DNA of 64,000 bases from Canna indica (lineage: Eukaryota; Streptophyta; Magnoliopsida; Zingiberales; Cannaceae): NCBI GenBank assembly GCA_034359265.1, contig CP136891.1, positions 10,988,501-11,052,500 on the forward strand, in the 5' to 3' direction. Of this stretch, positions 30,928 through 44,127 are shown piece after piece (the first letter of the stretch is position 1; every line of letters begins with the position of its first letter). The notes beneath the pieces were generated by a model. It saw only the letters and a list, made by a program, of their open reading frames with translations, was not told the DNA's origin and searched no databases. The translations under genes were made by a program, and so were the position numbers.

Positions 30928-33900
30928 CTATGGCTTAATAAAACGAGACAACTTTGCGAGCACAGTCCTCAAGCTTCGAACACCAGCGCCGGACTTTGAG
31001 CTCACCATCATCTGCATACATTTTTCACGTAGAAATGTCATAATATATGCTAAGTAGTTTACAATAAGCAAAAAAGACATTCACTGTGCACATGAAAACT
31101 CACCACTGGGTTTATGACAGAGTTGTTTGACTTTAGATTCTGCAACATAGAAAGGGAGTTTTTTTTTAATATCCATTTAAGAGATCTTAAGCATTTTAGG
31201 TAGATTTCACCTCTTGAATTTGCATAGCACGACGAGCAACATCTATGGGGAAGACTAAGTCCGTCTTTGTCAATACTATTTGATAAGGTGTTTGGGATCT
31301 GATAATGAAGACATCAAACAATCAATCAACTCATACCATGGCAATGCCAGGAATACAATTGAGTAAAAAAGCAGGAACAAGTGCAAAAAATGGGTGAATA
31401 CACAATAAAATTCAGTACTAAGATGAAGAATTTTATCATTTTAAAATAATAATAAAATGTGGAATTAAGATGAAAAACAACAGATGCTTTTCTAATTATA
31501 GAAGTTCATGTAGTTCAAATTTAATGAAAAAATAAATGGCTGAATATGAGATGACCCTTTTAAGGCAAGGATAAATGACTGATGGAAGATGGAATATGAC
31601 AAAAGAATATACTTCCAAGGACATATTCATGGCATATGTTTGTTGTTTACCATATTCTAAAGGAATCTAGCCAAGGCTCATTTGAATATGATCATGGAAA
31701 CTGATGAAATCTCCAAGGTATCATGGTTAAGCCAATAACCATGAATAAGACCATAATTCGGCTCAAATCCATTCCAACCAAACCAGAGGATTCCAAGTTG
31801 ACATCAATTCAAAAGGTAGTGGACCAACGAGGATTCCAAGTTGATATCAATTCTAAGTGGAGATGTGGACCAACCTGTTAACGATTGCTCGAGATAATCG
31901 CAAACATTGCTCTTGGGTCACTACCAGGCCCCAGCTAGTTGATGACTGATTGCAACATGTTTTCCTTAATCATGAATGGTTTCAATCAGTTTTAACCACT
32001 TCAGGCCAACTTCAACAGTGCTAGTCAATCTTGTTAGATTTTCTTATAAAAATATGGTCCAAGTTGGTTTGTCTCTTCAGCATATCATATCTGATGAACC
32101 CATAAGGATCAATCCCTATTCTAAACCAGCAATGCAGGGCTAGGACATCAGAGACAGTGACATTCAAGTTACCAGAGCTTTCTAAAGAACATTTAAGCAA
32201 TTTTCAACTTGAAATTTGAGGTATATATAAAAATAAGTTACAACAGAACATCATACCTTTCCATTAAATCAATGAGCTCATGATCCCTTGGTTTCATACC
32301 CCATTTGGTGTCAATAAGTACGCAGACTCGTTGTAGACCAACTCTAGTTGAAACATACTCTTTCACCTGCAAAGTCAAATCTCTTTTTCAGATAAATGAC
32401 AAATGTGAATTATGTAATAAGATAAAGTAGAAAGTAAAAGATTATACTGAAAATAAACACAGCCCAGAAACACCATGTTGTTTAAAATGGGCATTGGAAT
32501 TATTGCAAATGTGAAAACATGTGAAATAATTCATTAAGGTGCATGCCTAGGAAAGTAAACACCAATAAAAAAATAAACAAATGCCAGAATTCAACAAGAT
32601 ATTATTAGGTAAGCAAATAGATGTTGGAAACACCCGCATTCCAAAATAATTCCTAGGTCCATGGTTCCTCATTTAGTTTGAAGACCCTAGATTCCAATGG
32701 ATTTTTGTAATAACAAAAGGCCACTTTTTTAGAAATAAAAAAAACACTAATCTAAAATTCCCAGCAAATGGCAACTTAGTAATGTTGTCTTATTTACCAA
32801 AAGATTTTTTTACATCAATATCATACAACTAAAATTATTCAATAAAACACTAATTTCAAAATTCAGATACCTCTTCCAGTCCTATCACTAACTCCGACAC
32901 CTACATAAAAGATATTTGGGTCCCAAACAGGAGTTCTTTTAAGCATCTAAACAAACTGTGCATATGGCTTCAGTACAATCCTTTCAGATGAAAAAAATTG
33001 TTAACTTATTGCTATCATAAAGACTTCTCAGTTCCAGTTCAATCTCTTCCTCCTTTCTCTTTTGAGATTGGTTTAGATTTCCTTACCAAAATCATTTCCA
33101 CCTTCCTTTCTGACGTAGAGTGCTAAGTCCTAGTTACTTATATGATGGGAACACCTTCAAAATGACCACTTCTGCTACTCAACAAAGTCAAATACTAAAT
33201 ACATCTAAAATCTCTAATACAGATCATCTAGCTCCAATAATCTGTAGTTGGCTAGTATTAAGAAATACATTACTTTTCCATTTATAGTCTATTCCAAATC
33301 TGATGGACTGAGAATAATTAGGATAGACTGAAAGGTTAAGCTTCTTAGAGTATTAACTTAATAGCAGGAACTAGGACCTAACGTTCATAGAAATTTGCAA
33401 TAAGAAAAATATCCTTTTGGCTAACAAATTCAGCATTACTGTATATTTGGCTAACCTTTTTGGAAAAGCCATGACATTTAAAAAAAAGAAAGCATCTTAT
33501 TTGAAGGAATTACTTCAAAAAGATACACAATGATTTGAAGACGTAGTTAATATGTGACAAACATCATAGTACAAATGAAACTCATTGAATATTTGTATTG
33601 GTAATTGAAGTTCAAAAAATATTTATTCAAATGCTTACTCACAAGTTCCTCCCATGCATCTTTGACCTCTTCTTTTGCATAAGCAAAACCATATCCAGGC
33701 AAATCAACTAAACAAAGCTTTGAGGCAAGACTGAAGAAGTTAATAGTCTGTGAAAGGTTAATAAGAAATTAGCATTACTTGTTCATTTAACATGCAAGCT
33801 CATTTAGGCAATCATAAAAGACAATACCTGGGTAAGCCCAGGCTTATCTGATGTACGTACTACTCCCCATTGTCTAGTAAGAGCATTAAGAAGTGAGGAT

Positions 33901-36410
33901 TTCCCCACATTCGATCTACCTATATGACCAACTTATCTTGTTAAGCATCCAATCCAATGTCTCTTCCAAATGTGAAGGTAATTAGGTAAATACTCTAGAA
34001 AATTCCAGATGAGAAACTAAACAAACTTGAAGCAGAACCAGTTCTATATCAGCTTATAATAGCCAAATTAGTAACAAGTTGCAGTTACATAGATATATCT
34101 CTGGAAATTTGAAGGCAATTTGATTAAGCATCATGGGAAATAAAAAACCAGATAAATAAGCATTTAAAATTTAGTGCACACACAATGACTAACATTATAT
34201 AGTAACCATAGTCAATTTCACAAACTCTCCTATTGATTATCACAGACATAAATCATAACTGGGACACAATGACTAATTGACTATACCTTTTCTTGATGAA
34301 TGCTAATCCAATATTCAATGTGTAATGCAAACACTATTTAAATAGGACAAATAAGAGATGTTCTAAGTAAAACGGCAAGAACAAGAAAAGATTTAGCAAG
34401 TGAAATAGTGTTAAGGCCAATCCATTCTTGGACATAACAACAAAGTAAGATTGCCCCAAAGATGACTTCCCAAAGTACCTGCAAATGCTATCTCTGGAAG
34501 CATGGGAGGTGGAAAAGAAGATGAAACTTTCGCTGCAGCAAAAAACTCCAACTTATTCCTAAATGCCTGTTTCAGAACAACAAACATCAGAACTAGGTGA
34601 AACAAGTTGCTGAGAACCATATCAGTGTTCATTAAATGACATTCTGATAATAGTAAATTCGAAGAAACTAATGAAGAGAATGACATGGTTATTCAGTCTG
34701 ACATTGTCATATAATTTGAAGAATGTACCGTTGTAGAACAGCAAGTCAGCAGCATTTTTGTTTATATTTTAGCAAAAGAACAATGATGAAAAAACAATTA
34801 TAGAAATTCAGCACTAACTGTTTGGTAATCAAATTTGTTGAATGAAGAAATGAACCAAACTGGCAATTGCATTGATCATAAGAGATACATACATTTTCTT
34901 CAATTCTCTCTCTTTCTGTACTTGTTGAGAAGGGAGCATTATCCAAAGGAGCGGAAAGCTTCACATTGTAGCCAGCGTTCTGCAATTCAATCAACCGCCT
35001 GCGGCCCAATAGCTGATGGCAACCCAGCAAGGATAAACCATTAACTAGATTATAGAAAAATAATGACAGAAGAAAATACACAAGAAGAAATGTTTCTTTA
35101 CATTATCTTCAACGAACGATAAAATTGCAGGGCTTGGTTGTATTGCACGAAACTGAGCATTCTTTGACATTTCATCCTTTCCCTCATTAACCTTCTCTGA
35201 ATGTCATATTGTCATGTATGCAAAATGTGGTAAAGAAAATAATTAGCACGAAGCACGATAATTGAGTCTTGGACTGACTTATTCAAATTCATATTTTTAG
35301 CCAGATGTTCACTATTTTGATAAAATGATCATAAGGCAAGAACAAGACAGCATAAATCAACAACACAGCACAGTAACTTGACTGATACAGATGTACGAGT
35401 ATGACTATTACACTTTTCATATTGATTCTTGCAGGAAAGGCAAGATGTGATAGATCCTAGCAGAAAGAAACAATGACAGAGAAATTAACAACAGTGGAAG
35501 TTAAGACATACTGACCATTATCAAAAGCACTATCATCTAATCGCTTGTTTGAAATGTCGTAAGGATCAATTTTAATAACTCTCTTTTTCTTTTTCAATGG
35601 ACGACTTGTTTCTGCAGTGTCACCAGCCAAAGCCTTCCTGTTGACCCGAATCTTCTTTCCAGATTTGTCAAGCACTCTTGTTTGAAATCTTTGATGCTTC
35701 TGTTGAACAATTTGATCTCCTTTATCTTTCTTCTGAGTAAGTTCTTCTGATACTTCATCTCCAGAGCCTACATCGTGTCCACCTGTAGAGGTAACTGTGC
35801 CTATTTTCTTCCCTTTTGAACCACATTTATCATAAGATGTTTCAAGACTGTCAGGTTGTTTTGATCTATGCTTGACAGGAAAGGCATCTGCACGACTTCC
35901 TCTACCACCAACATCACCTTTTTTATGATAACTTGCATCATTCTTCAGACCCTGACGTTTCAGGATATAGGATCTGCCATCTCTTCCTTCATCTACATCA
36001 TAATCATCTTCATCGATGACTTTTCGCTTCACATAACTATCTTTTCTTCTAGATACTGTTGCTTCACTACGGTCCCCTTTCTTTGTGGTAGCAATAACAT
36101 TTCTTCTTTCCCTGAAACGAGTTCCATATTCAAAATTTCCCTTAACATGACTCCGTCTCGGATTTTCTTCACTAGCCAACTGCTTTCTTTTGCCTTCCAC
36201 CACTGACCCAAATTTAGCTTCCCTGCGCCTCGTCTTTATACTTGATAGTCTTGATTCAGTATCAGACTCAATATCATCACCTTCTGCAATTTGCCTGTTC
36301 CGTTGGTTCTTTCTTTTGCTGAAATTAGCACTACGATCTTTCTTCTTTCGTTCATTCAAAACTTTAAGTTTGCTCTCGACGCTTGTCCTCAGACGAACTC
36401 CGACAGGCAT
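30928..36410 (-). CDS. EngB/YsxC-type GTPase with long basic N-terminal extension
   Basis: Ten minus-strand exons: 36410-35516, 35196-35102, 35012-34893, 34566-34479, 33919-33828, 33747-33643, 32366-32257, 31298-31211, 31139-31104, 31011-30928; 1713 nt, 570 residues. The GTPase domain starts near residue 330 ([12 protein letters not shown]). It carries G1 GRSNVGKSS (about 400), a G2-type KPGLTQTINFF, G3 DLPGYGFA (about 445), G4 TKTD (about 512) and G5 SSKSG. The EngB family acts in ribosome large-subunit assembly. Residues 1-300 are unlike the family: Lys/Arg/Ser-rich, low complexity, with clusters such as [19 protein letters not shown]. They resemble nuclear or RNA-binding tails rather than a transit peptide. 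From memory, an Arabidopsis YsxC-type homologue (At5g58370) shares this layout. It is divergent from LSF2. Confidence 0.9.
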
Positions 36411-37278
36411 CGTCTAAAAAAACTGAAACCAACAATATGAAATGGTCCCATTTCAACCACAAGCAAATCGTCGCCTTTACTAATAATGTTAAACAAAATT
36501 AATTTAAACCACCAATTCCAATGAAAACTCTCAACAAAATCTAAATAATCAACGAAAGATCACATCTTTGTCACGTGAAGGTTAACAATAATGAAATATG
36601 CCGATCAAAACGTCAGATTGAGTGGCACAACAGCAGCTTTATATCAGAACAGAGTAAACGATAGAAACTAAAAGAAAATGGGAGAATGTAACCAATATCA
36701 GATTGTGTTCCCTCTTCGTTTCGTCTAGAGAGCAGCCTCTCCCGCTTGCTGCTGCAGATACGAATATGGCGCGTTACCGGCCTCCGCTAAAACCCTAACC
36801 GATGGCGAATCGCCGAAACGAATATTTGTAATAAACCGGGTTTTGTGTGTATCCATAATAACGGACCCAAGCTGTTTTGTGTATTGTAACGGTCACAATA
36901 TTTGTAAATAAATCGGGTTTGGGTTTCGCTTCCCTTACCCGCTACCCAAGTTTAGAAGAAGTATCACGAGGAATTCCCACGTGTCTCACCCAAAAAGGAG
37001 GAACCAGTGTGAGTCAACATGTGCTCTAGAAAATTCATCAAAAATATCCGTTAATATATTTTTCCATCACAAACAAAAGGTCCGAAACTTATTTCTTTAT
37101 TTATTAATTTATTAAAATGCAAGCAAAAAGGGTTGCAATCATGCAAATAAACGGCCATAAAAAAGGCTTCTTTTCTGCTATAAAACGACTTCGAAGTGAA
37201 TCGAAAACGTTAGCTCCCCCTGTGGAACGCAACCGACGGTTAGAGAGAGCTGAAGGTGATCGATCGAGAGAGGCACTG
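36411..37278. promoter_or_regulatory. Shared divergent promoter region of the EngB-type GTPase and LSF2
   Basis: The two coding starts are 868 bp apart and face away from each other. The minus-strand leader runs to about 36770 and may contain a 5' UTR intron (TTTCAG acceptor near 36427). On the plus side TATAAAA at 37179-37185 sits about 95 bp before the LSF2 ATG. No other element is certain. Confidence 0.55.
37179..37185 (+). promoter_or_regulatory. TATA box of LSF2
   Basis: TATAAAA in a CTGC-TATAAAA-CGACT context, about 95 bp before the ATG. Position and sequence are typical, but the transcription start is not visible. Confidence 0.45.
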
Positions 37279-40200
37279 ATGGGAACGATCGCCAATGGGT
37301 TCCTCTCTCCGGTACTTTTCGCTCCTCGGAGATCTCTCGAGGGGGTCTATTTTCTCCATTGCAGTCGTATCGGGGGCCTCCGTAGCAAAGCAAGAAAGAA
37401 TCCTATCGTCTGCTCCAAGATCTCAGAGAGCGGCACGGTGGAGGAGGGCCGGCACAAGCGACAGGTAGAGGATTATAACACCGTCATGAAGCGCATGATG
37501 AGGAATCCTTACGAGTACCATCACGACCTTGGTAATGTTTCTCTCTTCTTCTTTCTTCCCCCAAGAAGTTCCGTGTGAACGGGATCGCTTTTTTTTCGGT
37601 TCGTCTCTCAATCTGGTTTTATTTTTACTGGTTGTTGACTCGATATAATTTTGGATAAAAATTTCTTGTCTGCACTAATCATAGGTGTACGGATGAAGTC
37701 ATTCTAATTGCCCCTTCTCACTTTGTTCACGAATACCTTGAAAATGTCGTAAGGGGGATATGGACTTACGAAGAAGATGACCTTCATTTTTATTTGGGAC
37801 AAACTGGTACTGATCAAGCAAATTGGTTCGAGGTTCAAGGTTCAACTAATTGAAACAGTTTGATGGATCGAGTTAAACATAAAATACTAAAGAATAGTAT
37901 TACTTAATAAATTTATATTTAAATTAGGTTAAATTATTCCTTGGACATCTACATAATTCGAGATAAATTTATTAATATTTCATTTTTTATACAATATTTA
38001 GTGTAAGTTATGTTGTTAAGAGTGTATTTAATATTTTTATTGTTTCTTATAAAATACTTAAGTTATTTAAAATTTATTATCTTTTCCTAATCAATATTTA
38101 TATTTTAATTATTGTATTTTAAATCAATACTTGAAATATTAAGTTAATCAAATCAATTTCATTCCATTGGAGCTGGTTTATCCAATCTTGACTGGTTTTA
38201 CCCGATCTGATCGTGTTTTGACCAAAACTGGATCTTGGTTTGATTCGGGTTTTTGTAAAAGCTGATGAGACCCTATTAGACCAGTCAAATTGGGTTAATG
38301 AAATGAAATTGATTTGATTTATTTAATTTAAATGTTGAATTATAAATATAATAAAAAGCTTAAAATTTAAAAATACTTTGGAAAATAATAAATTATAAAT
38401 AGCATTGAATATTGTATAGAAAATAATAAAAATATAAATGTGAAGCATAACTAACACTAACTAATGCAGATATCAACATTATATATTTCTTCTGGAATAT
38501 GTAGATATCAACGTAAATAATCAACTAATTAATTAAATGATTAATACATTTCGTTGATTAATATTATTATTTATTATTTTAATATTTATATTAAAGATCC
38601 AACCTATTGACCCTTGAACTGGTTCAGTGACTGTCTAATTTTCAAAACATAGATAGGTGTTATTTAAAGGTAGGAGAAGAATGATAAGGGCGGATCCTGA
38701 CGAAGAGTTAGTATAATTGTACTCTGTTCTACAATTGGCACATATTCTACAAATTGCACATTTTCTCTTAGTCTTATTATTTAAGATGATGTTTACTTGT
38801 CTGAGCTCAACCCTGGTAAGTTTATATGTGAATGCCTTACACGTTCAAAGTACTGTTTTTATGTAATAATAGACTAAATAATTAAAGTTATGGTGTTCAG
38901 GAATGAATTATACTATCATAAATGATAGTTTAATTGTCGGCTCCCAGCCTCAGAAACCTGAGGATATTGATCACCTAAAAAAGAAAGAAAACGTGGCATA
39001 CATTTTGTGCTTGCAGCAAGACAAAGACATTGAATATTGGGGAATAAATTTTCAAGCTATTCTAGACAAATGCAAAGAACTTGGAATTCGCCATATGAGA
39101 AGGCCTGTAAGTTATCATCCTCTCCCTCATTCTTTTGTTTCTTTCATGTTTCCTAATAGAATATCACAACTGAATTACTAACCATTAATGCTCTACTCCT
39201 ATCAGTTTTACTTCATGAGGTTGGTTGCACCAAATATCAATTTCATCTTCTCAACCTTTTATGATTTATTTCCCTTTATTTTGATCTTGAACTAGAATTT
39301 GTGATAACTTTGTGCTTAATTCAATTACTTGTTTTTTCTAGGGTAACATAAGTCTATAAGATTGAAAGAAGAATGAGATCATATATATAATTGTTATGAA
39401 ATTAATCTTATGACTATTTCATATAGATTGACTAAGATTTTTTAGACAATCTCATTAATTTTCACAAAATAGTTTTTTTTTATTGAAAGCTTAACAAAAA
39501 TGAGCATGCCCTACATATTAGATGGTTTAAGTGTGCTAAATCAACAATCCTTTATTTCTCATTCTTATTGCTTCAGTATAAAACCACCTTCTCTCTTCTG
39601 GTTAAGATCAACAGGATCGGATTTTACTTTTTTGGTCAATTACTGGTGGAATCCTGGTCTACTCTAGTTTAGTGGTTCTTTTTTTTTTTCTAGCCAGCAT
39701 AGTTTTCAAGAACTTGCTGGGGTGTAGAAAGCTAGTTCTGAAAAGTGCAACATAGCACACAGCTGGCATTCTAGAAGCCCTATTCTATGATAAACTTAAT
39801 TTTTCAGTAATTTTTGACTTGTGGATTTGCTCCTTTCTATCTGCATTTATTATTTTCTCCTATAAATCATGTACTAGCTAGTAATCTAGCTAACTGAGGT
39901 CTCATGTAAACTACATTAAGTTTGTGAGATTATAGGAGTGGATGTTTACAAGTTAATAGCGTCAATGTATTTCTCCTTTGTGAAACTTCTGCTGAAGCAA
40001 CCAAAAGAGAAACCTCATTAGGCTTCATCTTTAATGTATTCTCTAATATAAATTATCAAAGTTTCGAATATGACAGAAATATATACTTTGATTCCTCAAC
40101 GTCATTGCTTGTGAATTTTTATGCTTCTAATTAACTGCAAATACAGGAGGGGGACTTTGAACCTGAACATTGTGATAGAAATGCGACTTTCATTATTCAC

Positions 40201-41004
40201 TTTTTCAACTGCTAATACAGGCAATGGACTTCGATCCAGAATCACTGAGGATTCAATTGCCAAAATCAGTCTCTTCATTAGAGTGGGCTATATCTGAGGG
40301 GAAAGGAAGAGTTTATGTCCATTGTACTGCTGGACTGGGAAGGGCACCTGCTGTTGCAATTGCTTATTTGTTTTGGTTCTGTGACATGGATGTAAGTTTG
40401 GCCCCATCTCCCTTCCTCACTTCTAGTTGCAATTTTCCAGCTGAACAATCCTATGATTAGGATGCATTTATATTAGATTATGTCTATCTCATGGGATCCC
40501 TGTGCTCTTGTTTCTCTTTCTTGATTTGGAACATCTGCATTTTAAAGCTGCCAAGTCATCTGATACATTGACAACTCTGGAATTGGTTATGTCCTCTTAA
40601 CTCCTTGTGATATGCATGGTCAGTAATTGCAATATTACACCGTTGTAGATCTTATGGGTCAGGAGAACTAGCTGTATGAGCTAATGTGTTTATATAAGTT
40701 TTTTGATAAGTGCTCTATATTAAGGAGATACACGACAAGTATAGCTTTTGCCTTGTCTCCTGAGTTCTGATACTCTACTTAAATGGCTTAATTTGAGCAG
40801 CTTAAGACAGCCCACAATGCTGTTACTTCAAGACGCCCTTGTGGCCCTAACAAGAGAGCTATCAGAGCAGCTACTTACGATTTGGCTAAGAATGATCCAT
40901 GGAAAGAGCCTTTTGAGTGCTTACCTGAACATGCTTTTGAGGGCATTGCTGACTGGGAAAGGAAGTTGATTCAAGAGAGAATACGTGGACTTCGTGGAAC
41001 TTAG
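37279..41004 (+). CDS. LSF2: Phosphoglucan phosphatase LSF2, chloroplast
   Basis: Exons 37279-37531, 38901-39106, 40221-40391 and 40801-41004; 834 nt, 277 residues. LSF2 removes C3 phosphate from starch glucans in the plastid, acting beside SEX4. The first ~60 residues are Ser/Arg-rich, as expected of a transit peptide. Seen: YNTVMKRMMRNPYEYHHDLG, MNYTIINDSLIVGSQPQ, the phosphatase loop HCTAGLGRA (C-X5-R intact), RRPCGPNK, and the C-terminal glucan-binding part NDPWKEPFE...WERKLIQERIRGLRGT. No CBM48 domain, as usual for LSF2. Oddity: at the exon 2/3 junction the motif I remember as RDFD reads MDFD, a single AGG-to-ATG type change. Intron 1 holds a long foldback element. Confidence 0.93.
37815..38660. 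repeat. Long foldback (inverted repeat) element in LSF2 intron 1
   Basis: The left arm (about 37830-38200) and right arm (about 38275-38640) are reverse complements with moderate divergence. Examples are AATCAAATCAATTTCATTCC on the left against GAAATGAAATTGATTTGATT on the right, and AATATTTTTATTGTTTCTTA against GAAAATAATAAAAATATAAA. The loop contains ACCCGATCTGATCGTGTTTTG. It is non-coding and transcribed in the LSF2 pre-mRNA. Confidence 0.7.
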
Positions 41005-41456
41005 GACACTGATACAATTTTGGTACTTCAGATTTACTTGTGATCCTTATTTTTCAGGATTTCTTTTGTTTGTGTGCTTTATATATTGTATCTTATATGC
41101 ATATTATGCATTAATCAGACTTCTTGATTTATTAACAGGAAGTGAATCGAGGCACTTGCTTGCACTTGAAATTCTGATCCAGGGAGGGGATCTTTTGTTG
41201 AGAAAAAACTACATACTTTGATATTGGAAAAAGTCTCATAGCTTGGTTATATCTACTGGAGAGCAACAGTTGGAAATTTAGGTCTTGTTCTTGGCCAAAA
41301 TTTGGAGAGATTAACATCTTTCATGCAATCCCATTTCGTTACGATTTTCCATAATTACATGTGCAGTGGAAATTTACCAAGTGTCATTTGATGATAATCT
41401 TCCAGAAAATAGTTCTGTATATAAAAATGTTAGTGTATATGTTTTTAAAATGCCAT

Positions 41457-41645
41457 GGAAATGCTCAAATAATTTTTGTCATGCTGTTTTTTTTCTTTAC
41501 ACGATCTGAGTCCAGTTGCTGACTTAGTTGTTAATTTCTTTCTAATTTGTCTTGGAATCTCTTCTGGTGGATTGTTGAAATGCTCAAATAATTTTTGATC
41601 ATGATTATTTTTTCTTTACACTGGTCCAGTTGCTGACTTCATTAT
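41457..41645. repeat. Degenerate duplication downstream of LSF2
   Basis: GAAATGCTCAAATAATTTTT and CCAGTTGCTGACTT occur at 41459-41530 and again at 41577-41640, about 118 bp apart. Non-coding. Confidence 0.7.
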
Positions 41646-42085
41646 ATTGGAATTTTGTATGGTTGGTGTTTCCCAATTTTCCTCATTTATTTTACAGCAA
41701 CCCCTTTGTATTAAGTTGCACACTGGTTCATTTGCAACAGATGGCCACAAAAAGTAGTCATGGACAATATTTTCAACAATTTTGCAATTTTAGATCTTTA
41801 CAAATGGGAAATATTTTCTTAAAAAAATGAAAACCATGATTTTTTGCATAATCGATTCTTATAGCTCTTATTATTAATATCAATTAGTTGTTTTAGTTAT
41901 AAGAAGACCTTCCAACTCCAATTAATTTGCTGATCCAACATTGACATATTCCAACCAATATGCAGTTCATGCATATGGAGAACTTCTAGCATTTTCTTAT
42001 TTTTGGAATTTTTTCTCCTATGGTACCTGACAAGTCACACCATCTGTGAACACCAATATCCCCTTATAAAGAAATTTGTGGTGCT

Positions 42086-42119
<34 letters not shown>

Positions 42120-44100
42120 AATTGAAGAAAAAAAAACAAAAAAAACAAAATTAAGGTAAAGTAGAACTACTACAAAAATAGTCTACAAAATTTGCAATGT
42201 ATTATAGAAGCTTGCAACAAGTACTGCAAGTTCAATGCATCAAGTTTGTGTTCCTTTAAAGTTCTTTTTATTTTTCTCAAACTATAGAAATCATTTCCCT
42301 AACATAGTTAAGTGGAACTTTTTGGTGCAAACCTCATTTGTTATCTGCCTTCTCCGAAGAGTCCCAAAGCATCCAATTAAGCCTGAATATAGGAGACATG
42401 CAGCAGTCCATGTTAAGAATAAGAGCAATCCTCAAAGATATGACAATGTGTTTTTAGTTCGACCTCACATGGCATGCAAGTTGTCTCTTCTATTGTAATT
42501 CCATTTAAATTAGTCTATGTGTGCACAACTTTTTCCTAACCATAAGCCAACCAAAAATGAAAATTTTGCGAGGAAACCTCCAATTCCAAATGGAAGGAGA
42601 AGTCTTTGACACCCCAAAAGATCAAAAGTTGGTAAAGGGACTGTACTCGGAGGCTTCCACAAAGCTGGCAAATGTTATATTCAAGTTAATGAATCATCCC
42701 TCCTCATTCCTGATCCTCACATTCGAGATTGTAATACTCAATTGTTTGATTAACTGATGGAGCTGAGGATATTTGTCAGCAAGTCTCTCGTTGTTCCTCC
42801 AAGATTCCCTCCACAAAATAATTGAAGCACTGTGGCCAATTAATGTCGTTACATATGTTGGCTTTGAAAAAATTTCTGCATATATATTGGATATATATAG
42901 GTCTCTTTGTAGCCATTGGTCGAACAAAAATCTATGATTTCCCATGGCGCCATTCATTAAATCAACCCAAAGTGGTTCTCTTTTGTAGGTACTTCCATAA
43001 CCAAGTCCGGGAACAAGCTTAAACATTTGCCCTTGCTTCTTGAAGTATCTACACCTATCCAAAAAAAATACTTCCTTTGCCTTTTGTCAATTTGATTGAT
43101 CACCCACGATGGAACCTTAAAAAATGGAAATTAAGAATGTACATTGAGCAGCTGATTAATTATTGTGCTATTAATTAATTAATTAGCGTAAAAAAATTTA
43201 ATTAATTAGCGGAAAACTTCCATCAAGTACTCAATCTTCTCTCAACATTGGATATGAACCGTCTCAAATCCTCTCCTAAGTAGGGTGTTCCTTAAGGGAA
43301 GACCCCTTAGCGGAATTTTTCCTCCCATGCATGCATGCACCAGAACTCGGCCGCCATAGCCCATGGTTCATGGTCAAGTTGTCACTCTCATATTTATGTG
43401 ATTTATGTGAATCAACTAATTATATATATATATATATATATGATTTATGTGAATCAACTAATTAATTGATTCACATAAAGTCCTTCAAAAGCCAATCTTG
43501 TGTGTGCCTCTTCTCTTGATGAGGATGGAAGTCACTTTTAATTATTCTATGAAAAAGATGGAAGAGACCTTTCAAAACCCTTAACATCCCTAACCAACAT
43601 TATATTATTACTTTTGATTTAAAGAAGTCAACATCTCGAATGAGAGAGAGAACACAGAGATCCACGTGGGGAAGCAATTCGATCCACAGTACAGAGAAGG
43701 CATATTTAATTAATTAACATTGAAGACTAATTAATTCGATGATTCTTCTTCTTCTTCTTCTTCTTCTTCTTCTTCTTCTCTCCTCCTCAAATCCCAATTC
43801 CTTCTTTTTGCTTGTCCAAGCTTCCCATCATCCATATTCTGCTCGTACATCAGCAGCTGCTGCAAACTTTGCAGCCTCAGTCAGAAACCCTGCGCCATTT
43901 CCTTGTTCTTCAATTCCCGACCTCACGATTCTCATTGCTGTCTTCCCTTTTCGTATCTTTCTATGATATGAGCTCAGGCCCACTTTCCATTAATACCTTG
44001 CCTTTTAAGCACCCTTTCCTTTCTCCATATTCCACCTTTCTTACATCCCTTTCTCTTTTCCACTTCTCTCCTCCCCTCTTCCTCTCTCCCCCTCGACTCC
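41646..44100. other. Intergenic between LSF2 and the LBD gene
   Basis: Contains a (TA)n run at about 42091-42115, the LINE-like relic at 42694-43062, a second (TA)n near 43423-43441 flanked by repeats of GATTTATGTGAATCAACTAAT, and a (CTT)n tract at about 43744-43780 in the likely LBD leader. Nothing else coding is supported. Confidence 0.45.
42694..43062 (-). pseudogene. LINE-type ORF2 C-terminal fragment
   Basis: The minus strand has 122 open codons. The block SIILWRESWRNNERLADKYP, then QLHQL, resembles the zinc-binding region following the reverse transcriptase of plant LINEs (typically FW-D-W followed by LA/LK-x-x-FP-x-L). No reverse transcriptase core or endonuclease was seen nearby. It is a remnant at best. 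Confidence 0.45.
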
Positions 44101-44127
44101 ATAGCCACTGCAAAGGAGCATGCCTCA

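Noticed and set aside
30283..31057. Plus-strand ORFs of 60-90 codons
   Set aside because: They overlap the last exon and 3' region of the minus-strand GTPase and show no independent coding evidence.
40147..40215. Alternative start of LSF2 exon 3 reading EGDFEPEHC after a TACAG acceptor
   Set aside because: It resembles the true exon (DFDPES) but runs into an in-frame TAA at the end of the block, so it cannot be the coding exon.
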